A DNA stretch of 64,000 bases from Clostridium beijerinckii (lineage in GTDB: Bacteria; Bacillota; Clostridia; Clostridiales; Clostridiaceae), in the NCBI RefSeq assembly GCF_036699995.1, contig NZ_CP144906.1:3297001-3361000 (forward strand), written 5' to 3'. Each line of letters opens with the position of its first letter. Within the stretch, counting starts at the first letter, position 1. Positions 44,229-54,137 of this stretch are shown in pieces. A program made the translations under genes and the position numbers. The notes beneath the pieces were generated by a model. That model ran no database searches, was not told where the DNA came from, and was given only the letters and a program-made list of their open reading frames with translations.

Positions 44229-45434
44229 TTAATTTGTAATCTTCTCCTCTTTATAGTTATCCTTTAAGTTTATTAATTTAAAAATTATTGCACCAAATAT
44301 AGCAGATAAGATTGAAACAATCATAACACTCATCTTAGCCAAAGATAATGTCCCTTCATCAGTAAATGATAAAGAAGATATAAATAACGACATCGTGAAT
44401 CCAATGCCTGCAAGAATACTCGCACCATATAAATGTCTTTTAGTCACATTAGATGGTAACTCAGCCAACTTTAATTTTACCAAAACATAGGAAATTCCAA
44501 ATATTCCAACTTGTTTACCAACAAAAAGCCCAGCTATAATTCCTATGCTAACTGGTGAAAATATTATATTTGATAAACTATCCGTACTAATCACCACACC
44601 AAAATTTGCAATAGAGAATATCGGCATAATAATAAAGCTTGATATAGGTGTTAACGCATGTTCAAATTTATATAAAACTGATGTTTTAAACTCATTAACA
44701 TTTTTTCCCGTAGGTAATGCTATCCCAAGTAAAACTCCAGCAATTGTTGCATGTATACCTGATTTCAAAATAAAAATCCATAAGGCTAACCCCATAATAA
44801 TGTAAAATGATTTATGTTTAACTTGTAATTTATTAGCTATTAGAAGTATTGCAAAAACTATCAAGCCTATGGCAAGTGAAAGCCATGAAATTTGATTGCT
44901 ATAGAATATTGCTATTACTATAATAGCTCCTAGATCATCAACTATTGCTAACGCTGTAAGAAAAACTACTATTCCTTTTGGTGCATTTTTAGCTACTAAA
45001 GAAAGAATCCCTAACGCAAATGCAATGTCTGTTGCCATTGGTATTCCCCATCCGGAAATTGTCACTGCTTTATAATTAACTAAAGCGTATATAATTGCTG
45101 GTACAATCATCCCTCCTACTGCCGCTGATATTGGAAGTATTGTCTTATTAAAAGATTTAAGTTCTCCAAACACAACTTCCCTCTTTATCTCCATACCAAC
45201 AACTAAGAAGAATATAGCCATTAATCCATCATTAATCCAATGAAGAACTGACATCGACAAAGAAAGATTCATATATCCTATGGTTATATAAGTATGTAAT
45301 GTATTCTCATATACTGACGCAAATTTAGAATTTGCAATTATCATAGCCAAAAGTGCAGAAATTAATAATATTATGCCACTTGAAGATTCATTTTTAAAAA
45401 AGTATATAAATGGATTTAAAATTTTATTCTTCAT
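44229..45434 (-). CDS. nhaA: Na+/H+ antiporter NhaA
   Basis: 401 residues with about 12 hydrophobic segments. The active-site aspartates are in FLTALAIVDDLGAIIVIAIF (about residues 158-177), and MEIKREVVFGELKS (about residues 81-94) is the conserved loop. Expels Na+ in exchange for protons, keeping internal pH and sodium. ATG at 45434 follows AAAGGTGG. Single gene with its own region; adjacent K+ uptake genes read convergently. Confidence 0.95.
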   Translation of the reverse strand: MKNKILNPFIYFFKNESSSGIILLISALLAMIIANSKFASVYENTLHTYITIGYMNLSLSMSVLHWINDGLMAIFFLVVGMEIKREVVFGELKSFNKTILPISAAVGGMIVPAIIYALVNYKAVTISGWGIPMATDIAFALGILSLVAKNAPKGIVVFLTALAIVDDLGAIIVIAIFYSNQISWLSLAIGLIVFAILLIANKLQVKHKSFYIIMGLALWIFILKSGIHATIAGVLLGIALPTGKNVNEFKTSVLYKFEHALTPISSFIIMPIFSIANFGVVISTDSLSNIIFSPVSIGIIAGLFVGKQVGIFGISYVLVKLKLAELPSNVTKRHLYGASILAGIGFTMSLFISSLSFTDEGTLSLAKMSVMIVSILSAIFGAIIFKLINLKDNYKEEKITN

Positions 45435-45520
45435 ACTTGCTTTCCACCTTTCTATCTTATATATAACCTAAAATGAAAACTTAATGCATTAATATGCAAG
45501 TGCATGTTCCTAATTATAAA

Positions 45521-45557
45521 AAAGGTGAGAATACCCTAAACTAGAGTTTCCCACCTT
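45521..45557 (-). terminator. Terminator of the P-type ATPase gene
   Basis: AAGGTG/CACCTT hairpin extended by inner pairs; T6 on the minus strand. About 160 bp past the stop codon. Confidence 0.65.
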
Positions 45558-45715
45558 CTAAACTAATTGATTGAATATAAATCATAATATTTCGCTTAAA
45601 CAATCTATTTATAAAAATTTTTATATTCTTAGTATATTCTATATTACTATTTCAATAAAATTCTTCATAATACCTTAGATAGGCAAAACAGTTAAACTAT
45701 AAATTTAACATTTTT

Positions 45716-48325
45716 TTATGCTTTATCTCTAACAAATAATAATTTATAAATTTGAACTATAATAAGTGGAATAACTGATAGTCCATAAATATAACTAAAT
45801 TCCATTGAATTTAATGCACTAACTTCAAAGATTCCACTTAAAGGTCTAAAAGTCAGAACTAATAGTAATAGCAAATAGCCAATTATTGCTGCAATCCATA
45901 TAGTTTTGTTTGTAAATAATCCTATTTTAAAAATCGATTCTTTAGATCTACAATTAAATCCATGAAGCAGCCTTGATAAACATAAAGTTGCAAAAGCCAT
46001 TGTACTTGCAACCTCAGCACCACCTGTATATAATCCTATGTGAAAAGCCGCCATAGTAACTATTGCAATGAGTAACCCTTCCATTATAACTTCAATTGCA
46101 AAAGATTTATTAAGTATTGGAACATTTATATTTCTTGGTTTTTCTTTCATTATGTTCTCATTATGAGGTTCAAGTCCTATTGCTATTGCTGGTAAGCTAT
46201 CTGTAACCAAATTAATAAACAATAGGTGAACTGCTGCAAAAGGTATTGGTAATGCTCCTATTGACGCATACAATACTGATAATATTCCTGCAGTATTACC
46301 TGATAAGAGAAATTTAATTGAATTTTTAATATTTGCATATATGCTTCTCCCATTTGAGATGGATTTTACTATAGTTGAAAAATTGTCATCAGCAAGTACA
46401 ATTGAAGCAGCATCTTTAGCAACTTCTGTCCCCGTTATTCCCATTGCAATTCCTATATCCGCCTGCTTTAAAGCTGGGGCATCATTTACACCATCTCCGG
46501 TCATTGCAACAATATTTCCTTTTTCCTGCCATGCTCTTACTATTCTGATTTTATGTTCTGGAGATACTCTAGCATAAACTGAAATCTTATCTACTTTGTT
46601 TTTTAACTCTTCATCACTAATTTTCTCCAATTCAAAGCCTTCCATTGCCTCTGATTCATCTTTAAGTATTCCTATTTGCTTAGCTATAGCAGATGCAGTA
46701 ATTTTATGATCACCAGTTATCATTACAGGTTTTATTCCTGCTTTAATGCATTTTTCAACAGCTTCTTTCGATTCATTTCTTGGTGGGTCCATCATCGCTA
46801 TAAGACCAACAAATATTAAATCATATTCATCTTCAAGAGTAATTTCTTTTCCTTCTGAAATCTCCTTATAAGCAAAAGACAAAACTCTAAGCCCATCCAT
46901 TGAAAATTTTCTATTTATCTCTTCAATTTCTTTTTTGTGCTCTTCTGTAAAATCCATTATTCCTTCTGAAGTTTCAACTTTTACTGTTCTTGATAAAAGT
47001 ACATCTAATGCACCTTTAGTTAACATTATGTATTTATCATTAAACTGGTGAATAGTACTCATTAATTTTCTATCTGAATCAAAAGGTACTTCTCCAAGTC
47101 TTGGATATTGATCTCTTATGATCAATTCATCTAGTTCATATATTTCACCTAGATTAACTAATGCAACTTCAGTTGGATCACCAATTTCCTTATTTTCTAC
47201 TGTAACAGCATCATTACACAATAATGCCATTAAAACTAAATTTTTCTCTAAAGTCTTATCATGATCCAAGCTATCATGATCAAGTATCTTCCCATCTACA
47301 AAAACTTTCTGCACTGTCATTTTGTTTTGTGTTAACGTACCTGTTTTATCTGAACATATAACCGATATACTTCCAAGACTTTCAACTGCATGAAGTTTTC
47401 TTACAATAGCATTTTTCTTAGCCATCTTTTGAGTTCCAAGTGCAAGAACAATTGTTACTATTGAACTTAGCGCTTCTGGTATAGCTGCCACCGCTAAAGA
47501 TACTGCAAACATAAAGGAATCTATAATATTACGTCCTCTAAATATATCTAAACCAAAAATAATTGCTGAAATTATTAAAATGACAAAAGCAAGTTTTTTA
47601 CCGAAGTTATCTAAACCAACTTGAAGCGGTGTTTTCTTTTCCTTTGCACTTTCTAACAAGTTCGCTATTTTCCCAATTTCGGTATCCATCCCTATACTTG
47701 TAACTAAAACAACTCCTCTTCCGTAAGTTACAAAGCTTCCGGAAAATACCATGTTTTTTCTGTCACCAATAGATACATCATCTTTATTTATTACATCTAT
47801 AAATTTTAAAACACTTTCTGACTCACCTGTTAAAGAACTCTCATTCACTTGAAGACTAAAACTTTCAAGAATTCTACCATCTGCACTAACATAATCTCCG
47901 GCATCAAGATATAAAATATCTCCTACTAAAAGTTCTCTTGAAGGAATCTCAAGCTTTTGACCATTTCTAAAAACCTTTGCTACAGGTGATGAAAGGGCCT
48001 TAAGTCCCTTTAATGATTGTTCTGCTTTAATATGTTGTATTGTGCCAAGTATTGCATTGATAATAACTACAACCATTATAACAATAGTACTTTCAAGCTT
48101 TCCTAGAAAAGCTGAAATGATTGCTGCTACTAATAATATAATTACTAAAAAGTCCTTGAACTGCTCAAGAAAAACCTGAAATGGACTTTTCCTTGCTGCT
48201 TCCTCTAATTCATTAAAACCATATTCCTCTCGTCTTTTTGTAATTTCTTCATCATTTAAGCCATTGCTAGTAACTCCTAACATTTCCAGTGACTCTTCTG
48301 GTGTTTTCTCATAATACCCTCTCAT
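45716..48325 (-). CDS. Calcium-type P-ATPase (PMCA/SERCA-like)
   Basis: 869 residues. N-terminal cation ATPase domain (TPEESLEMLGV), phosphorylation site CSDKTGTLTQNKMTV (about residues 323-337), ATP-binding KGALDVL, and the hinge TGDGVNDAPALKQADIG (about 605-621). Membrane helix 4 has AAIPEALSS and helix 6 has NLVTDSLPAIAIGLE, both consistent with the Ca2+ site of type IIA/IIB pumps. Length and the C-terminal cation ATPase domain agree. Exports Ca2+ probably (Mn2+ possible). ATG at 48325 follows AAGGAGG. Confidence 0.93.
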   Translation of the reverse strand: MRGYYEKTPEESLEMLGVTSNGLNDEEITKRREEYGFNELEEAARKSPFQVFLEQFKDFLVIILLVAAIISAFLGKLESTIVIMVVVIINAILGTIQHIKAEQSLKGLKALSSPVAKVFRNGQKLEIPSRELLVGDILYLDAGDYVSADGRILESFSLQVNESSLTGESESVLKFIDVINKDDVSIGDRKNMVFSGSFVTYGRGVVLVTSIGMDTEIGKIANLLESAKEKKTPLQVGLDNFGKKLAFVILIISAIIFGLDIFRGRNIIDSFMFAVSLAVAAIPEALSSIVTIVLALGTQKMAKKNAIVRKLHAVESLGSISVICSDKTGTLTQNKMTVQKVFVDGKILDHDSLDHDKTLEKNLVLMALLCNDAVTVENKEIGDPTEVALVNLGEIYELDELIIRDQYPRLGEVPFDSDRKLMSTIHQFNDKYIMLTKGALDVLLSRTVKVETSEGIMDFTEEHKKEIEEINRKFSMDGLRVLSFAYKEISEGKEITLEDEYDLIFVGLIAMMDPPRNESKEAVEKCIKAGIKPVMITGDHKITASAIAKQIGILKDESEAMEGFELEKISDEELKNKVDKISVYARVSPEHKIRIVRAWQEKGNIVAMTGDGVNDAPALKQADIGIAMGITGTEVAKDAASIVLADDNFSTIVKSISNGRSIYANIKNSIKFLLSGNTAGILSVLYASIGALPIPFAAVHLLFINLVTDSLPAIAIGLEPHNENIMKEKPRNINVPILNKSFAIEVIMEGLLIAIVTMAAFHIGLYTGGAEVASTMAFATLCLSRLLHGFNCRSKESIFKIGLFTNKTIWIAAIIGYLLLLLVLTFRPLSGIFEVSALNSMEFSYIYGLSVIPLIIVQIYKLLFVRDKA

Positions 48326-48599
48326 AAACTGTCCTCCTTAAACTTCAAATATTTTTCGTTTTTTCATTATTCATATAGACTCCCTTCTAATTATTTGATT
48401 TTCTATTTATTAATTTATTATAAATTAATAAAAATATACTAAAAAAAATAATAATAAAAACACAAAATATTACATTATTCATTCATCATATGAACTTACT
48501 CTAATTATAACTTATAAGATATCATGTTAAAACAATTATAAAGTTACAAATTACTACACGCGCAATAAAGTAAACGCATTTACATTCAAAGTCTGCCAC
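48326..48599. other. Intergenic region upstream of the P-type ATPase gene
   Basis: Very AT-rich; no gene found. A weak hairpin ATAAAGTAA/TTACTTTAT at about 48566-48606 may end the radical SAM transcript. Confidence 0.3.
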
Positions 48600-49946
48600 T
48601 TACTTTATTCTATAAGCAACCCATCTAGAAAGCCTTCCTATAACTTCAAAGGAAACAATATTACATACCAACTCAGTTAGCTTTCCAAACTTCCTATAAA
48701 GCAAATTAAAAGCTAAAAATGGAATCCATTGTTTTTTAGATTTAGGTAGTCTCTTCATTATATTCTTAAACGTATACACTTCTTTATATATCCATAGATA
48801 GCCATTATATAATTCTTCTGCTGTCATATTCTTTGGTTTGTATACAACATGGGAAGTATTATAATTAGATAAATTATGATCTACTATTCTATTTTCCTTT
48901 AATAATGATGCGTATAACTTTGTGCCAGGATAAGGAGTCATTATATGAGACGTTACTGTTTCTATTTTATTTTTAACTATCCACTCTAATGTGCTATTAA
49001 ATATTTCTGCATCATCTTCATCTAATCCAAAAACAAAGCTTGCATTTATCATTATTCCTCTTTTATGAATTTCATCGACAAGCTTCTCATATCTACTTAC
49101 ACTATTTTGAATTTTATGTACGCTCTCTATTGATTTACCATTTATACTTTCAAAACCTATGAAAAGGCTTTGGCATCCTGACCCTTTCATCTCATCTAAT
49201 AATTCAGGCATGTCCACTATATTAGACGTAACTGCTGCATTCCATTTTAACTTTAGAGGTTTTATTTCCTTTAATAGTTCTTTTGTCCATTTAGGATTGC
49301 CAATAAAGTTGTCATCAATAAACATAATATGTTTTGTTTTTAGTACTTTAATGTCTTTAATTACATCTTCTATAGGCCTATTAACATAGGTTTTTATAGA
49401 CTTAGCGCAGCTATTATAGCAAAAATCACATTTAAAAGGGCATCCCCTGCTTGTACTGATTATATTAGTATATAAATATTTCTTATTATCTATCATGCCA
49501 TAGTCAGGGGACACTATTTCATTTCCTCGAATGTTTTCCATATCATAATATATCTTTTTAATTGAATTATTTTCTACATCCTTAAGAACTTTCTCCCAAA
49601 CTCTCTCAGCCATTCCTATAATTATTGCATCAAAGCTGTTTGGTGCTCCTTCTGGATCTGCCGTTATATGTATTCCTCCTGCAATTACTTTTACTCCACG
49701 TTTTTGAAATTCCTTTGATATTTCTACTGCCCTATTCATAACGTCTACAGTAACAGTTATTGCAACTAAATCAACGTTTTCATCAAAATCTATATTCTCA
49801 ACATTTTCATTTTCAATAATAACCTCATGTTCTTTAGGCGTAAGGTTTGCTATTGTCAGTAAAGCTAATGAAGGAGACATTCTCGTCTTTAATTTTGTAT
49901 CCATAGGCCTTGGCATCATTGCAGGTTGAATTAACTTAATCTTCAT
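48600..49946 (-). CDS. B12-binding-domain radical SAM protein
   Basis: 448 residues. The N-terminal 140 residues form a cobalamin-binding-type Rossmann domain (IKLIQPAMMPRP at the start, GGIHITADPEGA near residue 95). The radical SAM core has CPFKCDFCYNSC with the CxxxCxxC cluster motif (about residues 172-183), then FIDDNFIGN and FGFESINGKS-type elements. Resembles the HpnJ/hopanoid and BchE-like groups, where substrates are mostly unknown; I cannot assign one. ATG at 49946 follows GAGGAGG. Upstream genes form a different unit (DUF2975). Confidence 0.85.
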   Translation of the reverse strand: MKIKLIQPAMMPRPMDTKLKTRMSPSLALLTIANLTPKEHEVIIENENVENIDFDENVDLVAITVTVDVMNRAVEISKEFQKRGVKVIAGGIHITADPEGAPNSFDAIIIGMAERVWEKVLKDVENNSIKKIYYDMENIRGNEIVSPDYGMIDNKKYLYTNIISTSRGCPFKCDFCYNSCAKSIKTYVNRPIEDVIKDIKVLKTKHIMFIDDNFIGNPKWTKELLKEIKPLKLKWNAAVTSNIVDMPELLDEMKGSGCQSLFIGFESINGKSIESVHKIQNSVSRYEKLVDEIHKRGIMINASFVFGLDEDDAEIFNSTLEWIVKNKIETVTSHIMTPYPGTKLYASLLKENRIVDHNLSNYNTSHVVYKPKNMTAEELYNGYLWIYKEVYTFKNIMKRLPKSKKQWIPFLAFNLLYRKFGKLTELVCNIVSFEVIGRLSRWVAYRIK

Positions 49947-49970
49947 ATTGCCTCCTCAAGTAAAATCCAC

Positions 49971-50432
49971 TTAACACTTAACTAATTTATTACTATGGCG
50001 TCTTTTTTCAAAAATATTAGCAAATACTACACTAATACTAGTTGACAAAATAACTATTAATGCAAATAATATGATTCCTGGAGCGTCGTCTCCATCTGCT
50101 ATGATAAATAGAAGTGGCATGGCTATCACATATAAAAGACTGATTGTAATTCCACAGTATCTTATATTCTTCAAAGTCTTTACAGATAATTCCGACAAGG
50201 CTTCATTCTTATTAGCATAGCTTATGAATTTTATGGTCTGATAAAGTGCAAATAAGAATGGCGGCACCGCCCCATACAGTCCGATAAAGCCAAGATATTG
50301 CAAATATGCTGACACCGAAATTACTCGTGATAATCCTGTTGTTACCATAGGCAACAAAAATATAAGTAAAGCAACAATTGGACCTCCAATAAAAACAGAT
50401 ACCTTTAATAAAATTGTTGAACTTCGTTTCAT
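49971..50432 (-). CDS. DUF2975 membrane protein (copy 1)
   Basis: 153 residues from the ATG at 50432 (AGGAGGG six bases upstream; the in-frame ATG at 50510 would overlap the XRE gene by 11 bases). Four predicted membrane helices. Contains ELSVKTLKNIRYCGITISLL and DGDDAPGIILFALIVILS, typical of DUF2975. Function unknown in general; these proteins usually sit with a small XRE regulator as they do here. Copy 2 at 50766 shares most of these motifs. Confidence 0.8.
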   Translation of the reverse strand: MKRSSTILLKVSVFIGGPIVALLIFLLPMVTTGLSRVISVSAYLQYLGFIGLYGAVPPFLFALYQTIKFISYANKNEALSELSVKTLKNIRYCGITISLLYVIAMPLLFIIADGDDAPGIILFALIVILSTSISVVFANIFEKRRHSNKLVKC

Positions 50433-50499
50433 AAAAATCCCTCCTATATTAATTATTATTTGTGCAAAACCATTAATTATTTTGCTTAACTTTTGATTT

Positions 50500-50709
50500 T
50501 TATATATCATTTTTGTATTCTAAAATATCGCCCGGTTGGCAATCTAGAGCTTTGCATATTGCCTCTAAAGTTGAGAATCTAATAGCTTTTGCTTTACCAT
50601 TTTTGAGTATAGAAAGATTTGCCATTGTTATTCCAACTTTCTCAGTAAGCTCGGTCACACTCATTTTCCTTTTAGCTAGCATAACATCAATATTAATTAT
50701 AATCGCCAT
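50500..50709 (-). CDS. Small XRE/Cro-CI helix-turn-helix regulator (YozG type)
   Basis: 69 residues. Helix-turn-helix LTEKVGITMANLSILKNGKA (about residues 20-39) followed by LEAICKALDCQPGDILEY, the YozG/HTH_26 pattern. ATG at 50709 follows AGGAGG. It is flanked on both sides by DUF2975 genes in the same direction and probably controls them. Confidence 0.85.
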   Translation of the reverse strand: MAIIINIDVMLAKRKMSVTELTEKVGITMANLSILKNGKAKAIRFSTLEAICKALDCQPGDILEYKNDI

Positions 50710-50765
50710 ATTATTTTCCTCCTGTATTCTTCATTCTGTACATTAAGATTATTGATTTTTACGCC

Positions 50766-51242
50766 TTACACTGTTAAATCATTTTCTGATTTTATGTCTA
50801 TGGCTTCTTTTAAGAGCCTTTGAAGAACAGCAGAGAAAACTGCGATTACCAATGAAGCAAAGATAGGTATCATTCCAATTATTATTAAACCTGGAGCATC
50901 GTCTTTCTCTGCTAACAAGTAAACAAATGGAATTACTACCACATATAATACAGATATTATAACTGCACAGTATTTTATATTCCTTAAAGCCTTTACAGAT
51001 AACTCAGAAAACGCTATGTTTTTGTCAATATAGCCTAAAAGCTTTAAAGCCTGATACAATGCAACAAAGAACGGAACAACTGATACAAACATCCCTATTA
51101 AAATTGGATATATCATATTTGCATAGTCTGGATTCACTGGATTATTAGTTAACCGAACTGCTCCAAATATGCATAAAGCAAGAACTGGAACTCCAATAAG
51201 AATAACAGCTATCTTTAAAAAAATCGTTGAATATCGTTTCAT
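50766..51242 (-). CDS. DUF2975 membrane protein (copy 2)
   Basis: 158 residues from the ATG at 51242 (GAGGTG six bases before). Four predicted helices; ELSVKALRNIKYCAVIISVL and EKDDAPGLIIIGMIPIF align well with copy 1, so the two are paralogs. First gene of a three-gene unit with the XRE regulator and copy 1. Confidence 0.8.
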   Translation of the reverse strand: MKRYSTIFLKIAVILIGVPVLALCIFGAVRLTNNPVNPDYANMIYPILIGMFVSVVPFFVALYQALKLLGYIDKNIAFSELSVKALRNIKYCAVIISVLYVVVIPFVYLLAEKDDAPGLIIIGMIPIFASLVIAVFSAVLQRLLKEAIDIKSENDLTV

Positions 51243-51486
51243 AAAAAGCACCTCACTTTTAAATTCTATATATAAGATATCACATATTTTATCGTTTATC
51301 AATAAATTTTCATTATATTTCACTGTTTATTTATTTAAAAACAAGAAAAAACCATTCTGCCAAATTAATGTTAGTTGAAGGAAAGGTTAATCGAAAACAT
51401 GACACCTTGTAAGACTAAAATTTATATTTATACTAGATACAATAAGGTTTTCGACATTCCAAATTTTTATTATCTTCTATGCAAAA

Positions 51487-51510
51487 AAGAACTGCCAACT
51501 GACAGCTCTT
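51487..51510 (-). terminator. Terminator of the acetyltransferase gene
   Basis: AAGAGCTGTCA/TGCCAGTTCTT-type hairpin on the minus strand followed by TTTTTT. Confidence 0.75.
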
Positions 51511-51530
51511 CAATCAAAATTTTATTTTTC

Positions 51531-52091
51531 TTATATATTCTTAATAAACTTGGCTGGAACTCCAGCATAAACTGTATTATCTGAAACATCTTTAGTAACA
51601 ACTGAACCTGCTCCAATAACAGAATTTTCTCCAATTGTTACCCCTGGGCAAACTGTTACTCCAGCTCCAAGCCACGCATTACGTTTAATTTTTACGCTTC
51701 TAAGAATAACTCCACGTCTATTTTTAGGATCTAATGGGTGATTAACTGATAATATTTTTACATCAGGCCCAATAAGAACATTATCCTCTAATTCAATCCC
51801 ACCTAAATCAACAAACATACACGATTTATTAATAAATATATCTTTCCCCAATCTAATATTAGCTCCAAAATCTGTGTTGAATGGTGTTAATATTTGTACA
51901 GAACCATCAATTTCCTTGTCTATAATTTTTGCTAAAATATTTCTGACTTCTTCAGGTGTTTTATACCCTGTATTTAATTCAGATGTCAACCTTAAAGTAT
52001 TCTCAACTACTTCATTAATTTCAGTAAATATAATATCTTTATACGAAATAAACTCATTTTTTTGTATTTTCTCTAATAATTCTTTATTCAT
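51531..52091 (-). CDS. Sugar O-acetyltransferase (maltose/galactoside type)
   Basis: 186 residues with a left-handed beta-helix of hexapeptide repeats. The catalytic histidine region is VNHPLDPKNRRG (about residues 116-127), and the CoA loop region is WLGAGVTVCPGVTIGENSVI then GAGSVVTKD (about residues 139-168). Acetylates a sugar hydroxyl using acetyl-CoA; the acceptor is not known. An N-terminal helical cap (MNKELLEKIQKNEF) is slightly divergent. ATG at 52091 follows AGGAGG. Confidence 0.88.
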   Translation of the reverse strand: MNKELLEKIQKNEFISYKDIIFTEINEVVENTLRLTSELNTGYKTPEEVRNILAKIIDKEIDGSVQILTPFNTDFGANIRLGKDIFINKSCMFVDLGGIELEDNVLIGPDVKILSVNHPLDPKNRRGVILRSVKIKRNAWLGAGVTVCPGVTIGENSVIGAGSVVTKDVSDNTVYAGVPAKFIKNI

Positions 52092-52715
52092 TGTCTCCTC
52101 CTTAAAAACTTATTTTATTGTACAAAAACTCAATTTTAATAGCTTCCATTCCTTTTCATTTAGAGCATATTTTTTCTTATCCAATAAACTCTAATATTAT
52201 AGAATTCATTATACATGCTAAAGTTAACTCTAATTCAAGTACTTTTTTATTCTCTTGGAATTTATATTCAAGTTAAATCTGTGAATAAGTTATAGAAAAG
52301 ACTAATTCAGAAAGTTATGGTTTCTAAATAGAATAAAAAAGAAAATATATTCGCCTGCCAAATTTTTCTCACATGCGTTCGAAAAGGCAGATGCGTAAAA
52401 AAATCTCCAGCTCCAAAGTCGCCTGCGATTTTGTTCTTAATTTTCAAGATCCAAATTTATAATTGTTAATTATGCTTCCTTAAATATATCTCATTTATAT
52501 ACAGATTATTTATTAATAATTCATTTCGCTTATTTCATGTGCTAACAAAGTGTCTACGACACGCTTTTTCTTAATTATATTTTTACAAGCAAACTTTCGA
52601 CTATTGGTATAGCAGGACACATGACTTCAAAATTCCAAAATTTTATTTTTCCTAAACAAAAAAAGTGCTATATCTCATGATATTTAGCACTTTTCCCATA
52701 ATAGATTTTTCTTAT
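52092..52715. other. Long intergenic stretch
   Basis: 624 bp without a gene I can support. Around 52340-52440 a less AT-rich segment has two ATGCG words 18 bases apart and several GCCTGC words, unlike the flanks; nothing recognised. It ends with a terminator at 52661-52694. Confidence 0.4.
52661..52694 (-). terminator. Terminator of the LiaF-like gene
   Basis: AAAAGTGCTA/TAGCACTTTT with a 14-base loop; T7 on the minus strand. Confidence 0.8.
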
Positions 52716-53417
52716 TTATATATAAATTATTTCTACTCCTGAAAAACTAACATCTCCAACTAGCGTTAATGTATTTGTCGATCTCTCATTATTCCTGTTT
52801 TTTTCATCGACAGAACCTAAAAATACATTAGTCTTATTATCAACCTTCCAAGTTCTTGGTATATATAACTCTACTCCTGAAAAAGAAGCGTTAACTCTTA
52901 CTATAGCATTTTCGCTGCTCATAACTGCATTATCAAAATACACCTTCATAGCTCCAAATGAGCAGTTAAGATCAGCTTGTTCAAATTCATTTGTATTTAT
53001 ATATTTAATACAAGCTCCAAATGAATTTCTAAATATAATATTACCTTCATCTTCTATGTCGATTTTTTCGAATTTATAATCCTCATGAACATGCTTATGA
53101 TGAATCCAGCTAACATGTTTATGAAAAATCATTGAAAGACCGATGCTACCAAATAACGCTGCCATAAGCACAGTCCAAGGAGTAATAGCTGTAATTCCTA
53201 ATTGTTTAGCATAGATTATACAAATAAATGCAATTGGGAATAGAATACCTGAAAAGTTAAGATGAGGTATACTTTTTGCTATGATCACTACTAAAAAAAC
53301 TGTTAATATTAAACTAAATGCATTTACACCTGGGAAGTATCCAAGTTTGCTTATAACCATAAAAATACCTGCTAGTATAAATAAAATTCCCCAGAAGACT
53401 CTTTCTTTTTTCATCAT
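52716..53417 (-). CDS. LiaF-like membrane protein (toast_rack / cell-wall stress type)
   Basis: 233 residues. The N-terminal 100 residues form four hydrophobic segments (FWGILFILAGIFMVISKLGY at the start). After a His-rich linker (HKHVSWIHHKHVHED) the C-terminal beta-domain has FRNSFGACIKYINTNEF, LNCSFGAMKVYF, and VNASFSGVELYIPRTW, the repeated strands of LiaF C-terminal/DUF4097-like domains. Such proteins sense or dampen membrane stress. It is translationally coupled to the LytTR regulator in front (TAATG overlap). Confidence 0.82.
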   Translation of the reverse strand: MMKKERVFWGILFILAGIFMVISKLGYFPGVNAFSLILTVFLVVIIAKSIPHLNFSGILFPIAFICIIYAKQLGITAITPWTVLMAALFGSIGLSMIFHKHVSWIHHKHVHEDYKFEKIDIEDEGNIIFRNSFGACIKYINTNEFEQADLNCSFGAMKVYFDNAVMSSENAIVRVNASFSGVELYIPRTWKVDNKTNVFLGSVDEKNRNNERSTNTLTLVGDVSFSGVEIIYI

Positions 53418-53872
53418 TATTTCCTCTTTTCTAATAATTTAATTTTTAATGGCTTGTAATAGTATCTTGAAACATACACTTGTTTGTGAGTGTTTTGAAA
53501 TTCAACCCTGCTTGATGATGATATACTTTTTGTTATGGAGTAAATATGATTTGTATTTAGTATTGTTGATTTTGAAACTCTCATAAAATATCCTGGCAAT
53601 AATTCCTCGAGTTCATATAGCTTATACTTTACGTTATATATATTATTAATGGTATGTGCACAAATACCGCTTTCTTCAGTTTCAAAAAACAAAATTTCTT
53701 CCAATGAAAGATAATACTCTGTTTCTCCTTTGTAAAAGGTTATATGCTTTTTTTGCGATAGCAGCTCACCAAGCACAATTTGAATATTTCTAACCTCTTC
53801 ATTTAATTCATTACATTTAATAATAACTTCATTTTCTTTAATTTCATTATCAAGTTCAACCCGTATTTTCAT
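53417..53872 (-). CDS. LytTR-domain transcriptional regulator
   Basis: 151 residues from the ATG at 53872 (GGGGAG seven bases before). The C-terminal LytTR domain is clear: YYLSLEEILFFETEESGICAHT-type strand (start about residue 52), YELEELLPGYFMRVSKSTIL (about 87-106), and VYVSRYYYKPLKIKLLE. There is no receiver domain, so it belongs to the short LytTR regulators coupled with a membrane protein that controls them. Direct repeats upstream are a likely own binding site. Confidence 0.88.
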   Translation of the reverse strand: MKIRVELDNEIKENEVIIKCNELNEEVRNIQIVLGELLSQKKHITFYKGETEYYLSLEEILFFETEESGICAHTINNIYNVKYKLYELEELLPGYFMRVSKSTILNTNHIYSITKSISSSSRVEFQNTHKQVYVSRYYYKPLKIKLLEKRK

Positions 53873-53893
53873 ATTTTCACTCCCCACATCTTT

Positions 53894-53922
53894 ATTATAT
53901 TTGCTGACTTTTACGTTGTAAA
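53894..53922 (-). promoter_or_regulatory. Promoter of the LytTR-LiaF operon
   Basis: Minus strand -35 TTTACA (53922-53917), 17-bp spacer, -10 TATAAT (53899-53894). Confidence 0.75.
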
Positions 53923-53932
53923 CACGATAGCA

Positions 53933-53962
53933 GTAAGTGGTTAGTTATCACTTGTAAGTGGT
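53933..53962 (-). promoter_or_regulatory. LytTR binding site: two direct repeats, 21-bp period
   Basis: On the minus strand ACCACTTAC occurs at 53962-53954 and again at 53941-53933, exactly 21 bp apart (two helix turns), just upstream of the -35 box. LytTR regulators bind paired direct repeats with this spacing, so autoactivation is likely. Confidence 0.72.
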
Positions 53963-54137
53963 ACATTTTTATATACTTTGTGCAAAATCTTTGATTTTTC
54001 TAAAGCTTTACTTATTATTTATCTATAATAATCTTTAGAAAAAATAACTCTTTTATACTTTTTCTTCTTAATTTTCATAAAAACTATCGTTTAGGGAATT
54101 CTATATTAAGAGAATTTAAAGAGAAAGGAAGATTATA

